Shown: in pieces, positions 29,828-39,670 of the stretch | How positions within the stretch are numbered: the stretch's first letter is position 1 | How the letters are laid out: each line of letters begins with the position of its first letter | NCBI GenBank assembly: GCA_016169955.1 | Contig: JABJUM010000038.1 | Location: 620,001-684,000 of the forward strand | DNA length: 64,000 bases | Direction: 5' to 3' | From: Phytophthora vignae f. sp. vignae | Lineage: Eukaryota > Oomycota > Peronosporomycetes > Peronosporales > Peronosporaceae | The notes under the pieces: generated by a model | Seen by the model: only the letters and a program-made list of their open reading frames with translations | Databases searched by the model: none | Told to the model about the DNA's origin: nothing | Translations under genes and position numbers: made by a program

Positions 29828-30259
29828 ATGAAGTTCGCTATCGGCCTCCTTCTCGCGGCGGTTGCAGTCACGGCCACGACCGCTGACGACAAGTGCTCTT
29901 TCGGCTGCCTCGACGTCTATGAGCCGGTGTGCGGCTCCAACGGCGAGACGTTCTCCAACGCGTGCTACCTGCGTCTCGCGTCTTGCCAGAGCGACAAGGA
30001 GATCACCCAGGCGTCGGATGGAGAGTGTGCTTCAACGCCTGCAACGCCGGCGACGCCTTCGCCCAAGACGCCCAGCAGCAAGAGCAACAGCGGAGCTGAG
30101 TCTTGCGACTTCGCGTGCTTGGATGTCTATGACCCCGTGTCCGACGAAAATGGCGTCGAATACTCGAACGAGTGCTACATGAAGTTGGCGAAGTGCCAGG
30201 GCACCAGTGGCGACAACAAGCGCATCGAGAACCCCCGTATGCCTACGATTGCTGTTTAG
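29828..30259 (+). CDS. Secreted two-domain Kazal-type inhibitor
   Basis: The 143-residue product starts with a signal peptide (MKFAIGLLLAAVAVTATTA). The first unit is a full six-cysteine Kazal domain: CSFGC, LDVYEPVCGSNGETFSNAC, LASC and DGEC, with Asp at P1. A Pro/Thr/Ser spacer follows. The second, four-cysteine unit reads CDFAC, LDVYDPVSDENG, NEC and AKC. The domain order matches EPI-like inhibitors. The promoter and a short leader lie directly upstream, so the start is well supported even though the frame is open to 29708. Probably an apoplastic inhibitor of subtilisin-like host proteases; this is inferred from family and secretion. Confidence 0.88.
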   Translation: MKFAIGLLLAAVAVTATTADDKCSFGCLDVYEPVCGSNGETFSNACYLRLASCQSDKEITQASDGECASTPATPATPSPKTPSSKSNSGAESCDFACLDVYDPVSDENGVEYSNECYMKLAKCQGTSGDNKRIENPRMPTIAV

Positions 30260-30453
30260 ACGTAGATAAACGTTCATTTTTGCAAGCATCGCCCGAACGT
30301 GAGCACTTTACCGGCAAAGTGATGGGCTATTCCCCAACTACAGTATTGTGGGTTCTAACTGCTCAAAATTGGAGTGGCCGATTGGTTCAATCAACCGCCC
30401 CCGAATCGCCCCGGTACTACATAATGGGTCGCTCCTGAAACATCAAAGTAGTA

Positions 30454-31006
30454 CAGAACTCTGCCTGAATACCGAACGCCTGATATATATAAGGACTCTA
30501 GGTTTATAAAGTGATCTCAGCGTTACCATAAAAAAGGCTGTACTGAATTAGTTTAGTTTAGAAGGACTTTGAGGCTTGCTTTGTTAATCAAGCCCAAGCG
30601 AAGCCAGAAGTGCTGAATTGTTTCAGCGCTGACCTTTGACCAAACGTGTTCGCACCACATCAGTGCGGTTAGTAGCTCTAATTTGTAAGGACTATCTGCT
30701 CCCTCTCCTAGTTGATCTAGTGCATGCATCATCTTTTCAAAAAGCACATACCTTTTGATGAAGTAGATTATTCCATGGTCCATTGACTGAAAATGTGAAA
30801 GTGGAAAGGTATAGAAGACCGCACAGGCAATCAAAAGCGCGCCAATTTTCAACTGCACAGCTTAGTACCTCTGGCCAAACAAAGGTATCCTGGATTTTTA
30901 CATCAGTACCTTTGCCCATCTCCGTTCGACCAGTCGTTGGACCTTGAAGTATTAGTTATATGAGGTTATGTATTGTATACCCGTTCGGTATTTAGGCAGA
31001 TTTCTG
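30454..31006 (-). mobile_element. pogo/Tigger deletion derivative 1
   Basis: The ends CAGAACTCTGCCTGAATACC and CAGAAATCTGCCTAAATACC are inverted to each other, with TA on both sides (30452-30453 and 31007-31008). The 553-bp interior contains only the C-terminal part of a Tigger-like transposase. Confidence 0.8.
30553..30919 (-). pseudogene. Tigger-like transposase, C-terminal remnant
   Basis: The minus-strand frame reads LSHFQSMDHGIIYFIKRYVL and then WSKVSAETIQHFWLRLGLIN. These match the third catalytic Asp region (QPMDxGII) and the helical tail (VSxETIxxCWxKxG) of Tigger transposases. The first two catalytic residues and the HTH are missing. An overlapping frame carries a few more eroded residues upstream. 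Confidence 0.7.
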
Positions 31007-31132
31007 TACTAAAATACCATTCAGCAAAGCCTGGGCTTTGTGCTTCTGGTTCAATGAACCTTTGCATCAGAGCTTCAGATCTCCCCGGCAAATCAAGAAT
31101 AGCGATGTCGAATGTACCTCGCAGAGCTAGTA

Positions 31133-31788
31133 CAGTACGGGGCGTCTTGGAGAGCCACCTGATATATCCGATTTTGACGGGGTTTGCGATCTGATAGGAC
31201 AGCTCCCCGTAGCAGAGAAACACAATGTATTGATTTAATTTAGAATGTGGTCCACATTCATTACTCTTTTGGATAGCAGCCCTGTATGCCTCCAACAGTT
31301 AGCGAGGACCTTCTTCGGTATCGGTGCCCGCATGCGCCGAAGGTCTCTGTAGTCGATAGCAATGCTGCGCAGCTCTCTCTCTCGCCTTAGAATGCGACTG
31401 ATGGTGCTTTTCCCGGGCATCGCTGGCAGGTTGAACGTTTCTTGGCACCACGCCGCTAACTGCATGCACTGCAGGCTCGGGTCCTTCTTGTGCTGGTCAC
31501 ACAGCTGCAGTTGCTGCGCCTTTGTGAGGGTGACTTGGGGCATCTTGAAATTGCGGAATGACACGGAGGCTTTGGAATGAGGCTGCGGGTGTGTTCCCGC
31601 CTCCTTTCAATTTTTTCAAACGGTTTTGACTTTGTGTTTGTATGGTAGTCCCCCGCGTGAATAGCCAATCAGAAGAAGCCAAAATGTCACTCCTGTCAGT
31701 ATGTTGGCCTCTATCTTTGAATAATTAATGCGTATAGGAGATAGCAGGTCATAAATTATAAGGTGGCTCTCTAAGACGCCCCGTACTG
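31133..31788 (-). mobile_element. pogo/Tigger deletion derivative 2
   Basis: The ends CAGTACGGGGCGTCTTGGAG and CAGTACGGGGCGTCTTAGAG are inverted, with TA flanks at 31131-31132 and 31789-31790. It is 656 bp long and contains the N-terminal DNA-binding part of a transposase. It abuts, and probably interrupts, the left end of a MULE. Confidence 0.85.
31235..31564 (-). pseudogene. CENP-B-like HTH domain joined to a transposase tail
   Basis: The frame encodes MPQVTLTKAQQLQLCDQHKK and STISRILRRERELRSI, the CENP-B N-terminal HTH. It is fused directly to KKVLANCWRHTGLL, which matches the C-terminal TIxNCWRxxGL of Tigger proteins. The DDE core has been deleted in frame. The product could still bind DNA, but it cannot cut. 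Confidence 0.7.
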
Positions 31789-31917
31789 TACAGGGATATT
31801 TATCCCAAGGCCCTTGGGATAAATATCCCTGTACAAGCGCTTGGGCCAAGGGTACCAAACGAAGCGCACATTTATCAGGAGGGGGCACAAACAGTTTGAT
31901 TGGATAAAAATATAGTT

Positions 31918-32246
31918 AGATGGGCTGCACGGCCAGCTGGTGTGGCCGCACCGACACGTTCGCGGCACCGCGCGACACCATGGAGCCCTCGAACTGCATG
32001 AACATACCCGCGCCCTGATGTTGTAGTGCGGCACCGAGCGCGGTCTCCACGAGCGACAGGAACAAGCTGAGCAAGAAGAACTCGAACGCGCGTGCCCCGC
32101 CAGCAACGCGTGTGCCCCGCCAGCAGCACCATCAGCGGCGTCGACATGGCCCCGATGAGGAAGATGCCCGGCAACGTGATCAGGAAGTTGGCCCAGACGT
32201 AGGTCACAATGCCACGCGAGCTGTTGGCGTGCTTTCGGGCGAACAC
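31918..32246 (-). pseudogene. Captured ABC-2 (ABCG-type) transporter membrane fragment
   Basis: One frame reads SSRGIVTYVWANFLITLPGI and FLIGAMSTPLMVLLAG. After a frame change it reads RAFEFFLLSLFLSLVETALG and then GMFMQFEGSMVSRG to a stop at 31918-31920. These hydrophobic helices resemble the ABC-2 membrane domain of oomycete ABCG transporters. The change of frame coincides with a near-exact 19-bp tandem duplication around 32091-32128 (cgcgtgccccgccagcaa). No nucleotide-binding domain is present, so it is a fragment only. Confidence 0.5.
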
Positions 32247-32302
32247 CGCGTGCTACTCGCTGGAGACTGGCACCACGGCGGCCGCCTCGAGACGCCGAGG
32301 CC

Positions 32303-32572
32303 ATGGAGCAGCAGCAGCAAGATGAGGAGGAGCTCATGCAGTAGGCGCTGGTCCTGCTGACCAACTGCCAGGAAGACGACTACGACGCTGCCGTCTCGCA
32401 GCTGCTGCTGCCGTCCGACGACAAGGACATCTCCCCCGCCGATACGCCGGCACTGGCCACCAGCAGCCCCGCGAAGAAGACGTCCGCGTACTCGGCCAAG
32501 CAGCACCGCAGGAAGAAGTCGCTGGTCATCGCGCATCTACCCCTACTGCATCTGCCATCTTCTACCAGTTAG
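32303..32572 (+). pseudogene. Captured host-gene-like fragment with a premature stop
   Basis: The plus frame opens MEQQQQDEEELMQ, then TAG (32342-32344). It continues LVLLTNCQEDDYDAAVSQLL and SPAKKTSAYSAKQHRRKKSL to a stop at 32570-32572. The text looks like real coding sequence (acidic then basic, low in chance bias), but I do not recognise the family. It lies on the opposite strand to the MULE transposase remnant. Confidence 0.35.
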
Positions 32573-32877
32573 TGGCATGGTGCTGTAGCTAGTATAAATC
32601 CATTAACTCGTCTCGTACAGCTTCAACATGAGAGAGGTGTTATGCGTCCATACTACCCGATCTTGCAGCCTAACGTGTGTTGGTGTTGTGAAATTGCTTC
32701 AAGTCGTTTCATTTACCTTTTGGCGAGCGACCAAAGGTACATCGTTGTTCCAGTTCACACTGATGCGTGCAACTTACGAAACTCCGTCATGTTAAACGTT
32801 CCTTACAGAATATCAATGGAGATGTCTTTACTTTATTTTGCTTGTGATCAAATGATATGCATTAATGTGTGATGCAC

Positions 32878-33525
32878 TTACAGGTGCATCTCTCGCTCGT
32901 ATTCTGCCCGCTTTCCTAACAGTGAGAATGGACAGTCGCCGACCACATAGTCGCCAGGTACAATGCCCACAATGGCTTCTTCTACATCTCCAAGAGGTGC
33001 GTTGCAGCTTCGAACATTGTGACCACGTTGGCTGCAGCGGCTGCAGGTATAATCTCCCTTCTTCTTCTTGAGGGGGCATCTCACCTGGCCTTCAAAAAAG
33101 GCTGCGATTTGTTTGGTCTCATCTTCCTCTTCACTTTCTGTAGGCGCTGTGAACTCGTGACGGGCCGAGCCACCGGACGTCTTGCCGCCCTCACCTCTAT
33201 TTTTCGTTCTCTTTTTGCCCCTGGTGATATCTGCTGCTTCTTTAGGCTGCATTAATGCACGTCCAGCTTGCCGATACAGCGGGGGTGGCAACACATGAGC
33301 ATGGCGCTCGAGGATATCATATATCGGCAAGCGAATGCATATCGACTGAAAAGCTGCGTGCATCTTCGGAATCGAGTACGCATCGTGAAAAAATACCTTC
33401 ATGTCGTAATTGGGCAGGCTACTACCAATTTGCTGCGAGCGCCAATACGTTACCGCTTGGATGTGCCGACAAGGAATCTTCATCTGCTCAGCAACCGTGC
33501 ACCTAGTGCAGGATCCTAACTCCAT
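32878..33525 (-). pseudogene. MULE transposase, C-terminal part with SWIM finger and zinc knuckle
   Basis: The 215-residue frame begins with a SWIM-type finger (CTRCTVAEQMKIPCRH), which follows the catalytic core in MULE transposases. It ends with a CCHC knuckle (CSRCSQRGHNVRSC). The DDE catalytic domain that should precede it is not in the element. The remnant identifies the flanking inverted repeats as a MULE. Splicing or translation of the remainder is unknown. Confidence 0.7.
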
Positions 33526-33639
33526 GTTGACGTTCTACTTATATTTTATCCAATCAAACTGTTTGTGCCCCCTCCTGATAAATGTGCGCTTCGTTGTGGT
33601 ACCCTTGGGATAAATATCCCTAGTACAGCCATGCAGTCG

Positions 33640-35525
33640 AGATTTGCGCTTCCTGGATGATATCTACTGATTCTAGTTAAAATGGGAGGGAACATGTCTA
33701 GCCAGCGGGAAGCAACATGCAAGTGCAAGTTGCTCGTTAGAGTAAATGAAGGATAAAAATGAACTTTAGATAATTTATTGCTGTAGCGAGATGCGATCAT
33801 GACGACAGGCGGCAGGAGCGGCAGTGCCTTGTGGGGCAGTACTGACATTAGAACTCCCGTAGAAGACCGTCCAAGCAGCGGTCTACGCGACACGATGCTC
33901 CGTAACCAGATAAACTCCTCACTACATATACAAAGTACAAACACAACATTATCAGCGATACTGCGATACGCTACAGTTTTAGTCTTACTTAAGTATCCAG
34001 TTTATCAGTTCTCCACGTTGCGCTCTACATGCAAAATATTCTACATACTACAGTAGTAGTATCTTTTTAGCTAGGTTTAAGCTACCAGACACCATTAATA
34101 CATGTATAATACATGTTGAATCGGATTCGGTTTCACGCACAGTTGCAAGAAAATGATCTACTAGCTTAATTGAGAAACGTTTTTTTTTACGTAGTGCGCT
34201 TCCGGAGTTAGCCCCAGGACGGCAATCCTTATAATGAAATGTGCATAAAGACTTCTTACCCTTTTTACAGGTACTTTTTACTCCAATTTATGAGCCCCTG
34301 TAATTGAGAATGGGGTAGGGCAAATGAATTAAAAAAAATACCATAGCCTACCGGGGAGCGATTTCGATCGAGTTTTTTTACCTCTTTTTAAGAACACACG
34401 AACTCATGTTGAGCGGCGCCCAAACGCGACCCTTCAAGCGTTACCTTGTTCGAAGGTATAACAAGTTCTTAAAATGAGGTTAATTCTTTTATCGAACCGG
34501 AGATCGCCCCGTTTGTATCAGCAAACAAACGATTGCGTTAATCGTTGAAGTTTTTAATCTTTTAAAAAAGATAAGAGTTGATGACCGACGATTTACATGT
34601 ATGCACATCAACCGTGGAACCCAAGGGGTTGAACTCCGGTTAAATCTGGTAACGGAGGCAAATTGTGGAGCTCGCCCAAACAAAGGTCAGGTAGCTCCGT
34701 AAAAAGTCTCCGCTAATGTACGAAACAATGTACTGAAGAGTTGTCTGGATTAAAGTTATTCGTAGATAACCTAATTCAAGGTATCGGTCAGTACACTGAT
34801 AGATCCTTGTCAAAACTGGCGAAGTCTAAATCATACTATAGTAACTATTACGAACTACTCATGCAGACATGCAGAAGCACTAGAATTAGTTGGCACATTA
34901 GTTGCTGCAATCATTGACTGTAAATCGCTTGCTACATACAGTTCTGCAGCGGGGGGGGGGGGGGGGGGGCAGCCGAGTACGAAGATTGTCATGATACAGA
35001 AAGCGGTCACTAGGCCAGAAGTGCCATATAGTGGAGACAACAACCAGTATGTATGCTCTGTAGCTGTGAAGAAAACGCGGAGAATTCTCTTCTTGATCTG
35101 ACGTTTGGGATATTATTCTGACAACCTTGATAAATAGACGAAGTATTGTCATTTGCGCAGGAGGAAAGACGTCGTTGCTCTCCAAAATCGCAAGTTAAAG
35201 TAGCAATTTGCAATTCTGGCACCAACTTTTGGTCTTTAATGTTCACACAAACACCAAGTGTGTAGCGTTTTCATCAATTTTATGCAATAACAATTAAGCA
35301 GCCTGGCACATAAATCGAAGTACTTATGCTTGCAACTATTACTTGAATCCCGCTGAGTATATCACATAAATCTAAAGGTGTGGTGGCTACATTTATGGGG
35401 GGAACAAGAACAATATTCAATGTTTTGGTAAGGTGTAGGCAACTCGTCGCTACGCCTCCAATCCCATTACGGGTCGTCGACTCACTGACGGATTACGTAA
35501 CATCGCCGACCTACTCGCCGACACC
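33640..35525. other. Gene-free stretch with a poly-G tract and an AT-rich stem-loop
   Basis: Only short frames without domains are seen. Notable items are an inverted pair (34365-34397 and 34466-34497: ACCTC-TTTTAAGAAC with TTCGAT outside) and an uninterrupted run of 19 G at 34951-34969. Confidence 0.5.
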
Positions 35526-35530
35526 TAGGC

Positions 35531-35903
35531 TGCAGCGGGGCTGCCGTAGCTTTAGCGTCAGAGGAAGACGTGACAGACTCACAGAGTCTCAGCTTAAGAA
35601 AGCCCGTTCTAATACCAGAACGCACGAGTCCGTACTCCCTACGGACTCCAAGAGTCAACCCTTAACTCTTTACTGTGAATCTCAAACTGAATGTATTTCT
35701 CTTTATCGCGGCAAAGCCGCCTTTGGTGTAAACGTATCTGGTTCACTATCTAGCATAGTGAACCCTAGTCATATGCATAATCTGTGGCTCTGAAGCCGTG
35801 TACTGATTCTCCTACTGAAATAGGTTAGACAGTGTGCGCCACACAAGCCTGTGTGTCCCACACTCCGTAACCCTTCGGGTAACTCTCGTGTAACCCCGTT
35901 ACA
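35531..35903 (-). repeat. 3' LTR of the outer Gypsy element
   Basis: It starts TG and ends CA on both strands, with TAGGC immediately before it. A polypurine tract lies directly inside at 35904-35916 (minus strand GGTGGGGGAGGG). Confidence 0.93.
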
Positions 35904-36294
35904 CCCTCCCCCACCAAACCGTGGACACGGGTGTTCACGCTTAACGGTCAACGACCGGGTCTTGTTCCGTCAAGCCTTCTTCTCGAACGAGTCAATCCAC
36001 GTCGTATGGACTTCTCTGAGAACTTCTCGGCGCAACGCGCCCATACATGACTTCAAGTCATAAGCATTTTGGTCTTTCGACCGCAGACAGTCTCTCGCGA
36101 GATCCGCCTCGGAGCCTCGCTCCTCTCGTGCAGCAGCACTGCGTGCACCCACACCTTCGCGAACGCCAGTGTCCGCGCGCACACCTGCAACGCCTTCCAG
36201 GCCCTCATTAGCTGCGTACTTCGCGGCTCAACGCCTGAAGCGCAGCTCGCAGCGCGCAAGCCCCAGCTCCCCTCGAGCACCAACCCACCAGATC

Positions 36295-37439
36295 ATGGAT
36301 CCCAGGGAACTCTTTGGCGAAGAGGACGAAGTGGACGAGTCCATGGATGGTTCTCCGAACCGAGATGTGTCCCCATCCACGCGACGCTCTCCGAGCCGCG
36401 GCGACGTTTCGCCCACGCCGTCAACACACCGTGAAGAAGGCTCGCCGGCCCCAGTTGGCTCTCCGAGCCGTCGCGTCCAAGAGCGCCCCGCGCACACGTC
36501 TTCTGTGCGCTCGCCGAGCCGTCCGCCTGTTGAGCGCGCTGCGCCGTCGAGGGAGGAGCCGCGGCCACCGCTGCGAACTCCAAATCCGTTCCCTGAACGC
36601 CCCTTCCGACCTCGCGATCCCGCAGAGGCGTGTCGCCAAGCGTTCCAGCAGTCTCTTGCGCTGCACGTCATTGGGCCCGCGGTCCGTACTCCGGAGGAGT
36701 TTGCCCTGCGCACGTCTCTGCGAGAGCGATTCCTGACTCCATAGTCCACGACTGTCTCTGAGTACCGCGAGCGGTTGCGGCTCCAAGCCCAGCAGAAGTC
36801 CGTGCCCGCCATGCGGACGTACCCGGTGGTACTCAGCCCGGTGGAAGACTCAATTGAGTACGACGCTCAGTTCGAGTCTTGGGCCGAGCACAGCCGGAAG
36901 CTCAGCTCCATGGATGCTCTCCGAGCCAGCTTCAGCGAAGTGGATGTTCGCATTGAACGCAAGCTCCGCTTCGACTTCGCGAAGGTCCGAGCCAAGCGCA
37001 GCCTCTCGGTCGTCGCCCAGCCGCAGACCCAGTCTAGCGCTGCGCGCTTCGCTCCTTTGAGCACTCCAGCCGCTCCTTCCCGCGAGGGAGTGAGCGCTGT
37101 GGCTCAGGGTCAGCACCGGAGCAATGTGACTGACCCAGTAGCTCCCCAGCCTATTGCCGGGAAGCGCGGGGCGGCCAGCGTGCCGGCCTTGAGCCCTCGG
37201 GGCGCTGGTGATCAAGCTGATCAAAAGCGTCCACGACGTCTGGGCAGTCTTGGCGGAGGGGTACCTCAAACTCCCATGAGTTCTCAGAGTGAGGGTACCC
37301 TCGCCATTTCACCAGATACTGGTTTTGACCCCGGCACCGCCGCTTCGCCAGAAGGCGCTCCACGTGGTAGTGAAGGTTCCCTTGCTCATCGAGCAGAGCC
37401 GGTGGCGGCCGATGTGGAGCCCGTTGCGATTCAGAGTGA
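36295..37439 (+). other. Antisense open frame of the outer element, first part (contains a TAG)
   Basis: From the ATG at 36295 (MDPRELFGEEDEVDESMDGS) a plus-strand frame runs against the retrotransposon's own genes to the insertion point. It is interrupted once, by TAG at 36742-36744. The protein would be Pro/Ser/Arg-rich (SPSRGDVSPTPS), then DALRASFSEVDVRIERKLRF and more disordered sequence. Removing the nested element and one GTGA copy joins it in frame (VAIQS-ELLVLQRQ) to the frame at 55244-55775. Part of it overlaps the chromodomain on the other strand. Whether it is expressed is unknown. Confidence 0.5.
37151..37439 (-). CDS. Chromodomain end of the outer integrase, cut off by the nested insertion
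   Basis: The minus-strand frame reads ALLDEQGNLHYHVERLLAKR, then QYLVKWRGYPHSENSWE and DVVDAFDQ, a canonical chromodomain. It ends at 37151. When the nested element is excised, this frame continues directly from the integrase frame that stops at the LTR junction near 55240. Chromodomains of Gypsy integrases direct insertion to chromatin with particular histone marks. Confidence 0.85.
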
Positions 37440-39410
37440 TGAGGCGAGGCCGATGAAACCTTTATCGCCCAGGGGGGGTTCGTATAGCGCAGCCCAAGAA
37501 GGTTCTTAGGGTGGAGACCCAGAGAATCGACTTGAGAGTCAACAGCAAGAAGATAAATCCAGAGGTTCGCAGCCGCAAAGCTTTAAACCCTGAGGATCGC
37601 TCTCCTTGGTTGGCGTGGGTACCTTGTGTAATCCCTGTCGGCTCGTTTGTCTTTGACGGAACGGCACTTCACCAAACTTGAATGTAGCCTCGAAGAAGCG
37701 CTGATGTGCGCGTCTAATCCAGAACGCACCTCGACACTGGAGGCAAAACCCAGAGAATCAGATCACCCGAAACCCAGAATATCACAGATTCAGAGTTCAG
37801 GATTTCAGTCAACTCTGGGGTGAGGAACTCAGAAGACACCTTACCCAAATGCCTTCCTAGCTCGATAAAACCAACAAATACAGAGTATACAAACACTACA
37901 ACTAGCCGTCACTTATTCTTTTGGACCCTTGGACGGTGGGTCACTCACACACTAGGCTCACTCGAGTCTGAAATTCAGGGGCCTAGCTCCCCTGAGACTC
38001 ACACAAACGCGCACCACCTCCAGTACAGGAGGAAAATACAATCACTATCAGTTACCTTTTCCCTTCACACAAGCAGTCAATACAAAATCCTGGAGGCGAC
38101 TACCTAGCACCCCAGAATACCTCCGGAATAATATGAAATGGGCTACCACGAGCACAGCAAGTGACCCAACTAGGATATGAAATAGATGGATCACTCCAGG
38201 AAGCTCAAGGCCGTCGCTGGTCCCCACCTAACTGGACTTGAGTTTTGATGGAGTCCACACAGACGGCTGTCCTTCGCCGTTAATGTGCCCTTAGCGTCCC
38301 GCGGTCGTATTCTCGGGTCCTCCGGATTTCCGTCGGCAGGCTTGGCCGAAGTCACTTGCGCAGTACAGGGTAAAAGGAACTCTGTTTGTCTTTATCGGCT
38401 ACTTCTCTCTCCTACTTCTTTCTCTCTTCTGCATTCTTTTACGGGCAAATGTCTTCATTTCACTATGCTTGGGGTCAAGTATCTTGTCTTCAGTATGCCT
38501 TGGGTTCAGCGGTCCAAACTTGCGATCGGCTTGCGAATCCATCGTCGCAAGGCGTCCAAAGTGCCAAATGTGGGTCTTTGGACTTGGGTTCGTATGGTTA
38601 TCGGTTCCCTCTCGACTCCTCGAAAGTATTCAGTCAGCAGATCTTCACTTCGATCTTCAAGGTCACGCATCACTTTGATTGCAGACTGACTCCCAACTGG
38701 CTCGAAACTCAGAGATTCATGTGGTACTCTGGATCACTCCTAAAACTCAGTGGAACTCAGGGGAACTCTTGAGGGTTCTTGGGGATTCTTGGGTGTTGAC
38801 TTGGGGAGTACTTGTTTTCGGTATGGGGAGTCCGGGTTCACACTCTAAATCCAGGGGATCACTTGGAACTCTGGATCACCTGTCCATCCGGGGTGATTCT
38901 CAGGGTCTCCATGTGGTACTCTGGATACCAAGTTGTATTCTTCACAGACTCGCGTTTATCTCCACAAGTACGAACACTCAGCGGGTTGTGCGGTTTCCGG
39001 CGCATGTTCACGGTAGTAGTGGGGGAGTGGTTCTCAGGAGATATAATCCATAGTAGTGCTCTGACCCACAGCAAGATGAGATGTACTCTGGGATACGTTC
39101 TCCAGAGACACTTTCCGCCAGACTTTAGGCACTCATCGTAAGGGAAAGTCCGGGACTGGACTGAGTGTTCTTCTGAAATCCTGGGTGTGCACTCCCAGGA
39201 TCCACACTTTCAGTCAGTTGGGCCCATCTGCGGTCAGGCACTGGATTCATCCCACTGGATCACTTCTCTCCCACAGTCGCCATCCATCCGTGTCACACGG
39301 GTACAGCCGTACTCATCCAAGCTTATCCACCAATCATAGTTCGATACCAGCTCCAAGTCGACAGGGTGACGGCACATCATCGGCAAATTTCAGGGAACCG
39401 CCTCGTGTCA
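37440..39410 (-). repeat. 3' LTR of the nested element
   Basis: It begins TGAGGCGAGGCC and ends CGTGTCA on the plus strand. Small open frames inside recur unchanged in the other LTR and are not taken as genes. Just inside lies the minus-strand purine tract GGAGGGGCGG (39411-39424 region). Confidence 0.92.
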
Positions 39411-39670
39411 ACCGCCCCTCCTGGTCCGGGTCCATCAAAGAGGAAATCACCCCGAACTGGTGAACCATGGCCAGGCCACAAAAACACCGAATTCGAGGCA
39501 CCCTGGAGATCGATACGGCCGTTGCCCTTTGTCGACTCCCAGGATTTCACACACTTCGGCCCCCTGTCTCCCCAACGGTTGGTCGGGGCCGATCTTCAAG
39601 GTTCTCTTCTCAACCGCAAAAACTCCAACGGGCGGCGTACAATCACATTCCCATTTCACAAATCATCAAC

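Larger units (their letters stand above)
31787..33629 (-). mobile_element. Mutator-like element (MULE) with captured gene fragments
   Basis: Inverted repeats of about 88 bp lie at 31787-31910 and 33541-33629. They share the outer AGGGATATTTATCCCAAGG and the inner GCACATTTATCAGGAGGGGG. The left copy is interrupted by a 43-bp inverted duplication that makes a perfect palindrome of 24-bp arms (31787-31810/31812-31835). Inside are the C-terminal end of a MULE transposase, an ABC-transporter fragment and another host-like fragment, which is a Pack-MULE pattern. No clean 9-bp target duplication is visible. Confidence 0.7.

Noticed and set aside
30966..31295. 109-residue minus frame as a gene
   Set aside because: It crosses the end of a pogo element and unrelated flank, so it is a chance fusion.
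35380..35793. Frame overlapping the outer LTR start (similar one at 60966-61388)
   Set aside because: Created by LTR sequence joined to different flanks; not a gene.
37820..39141. Small plus-strand frames inside the nested LTR (also 53649-54970)
   Set aside because: They recur unchanged only because the LTR is duplicated, and no protein features are seen.
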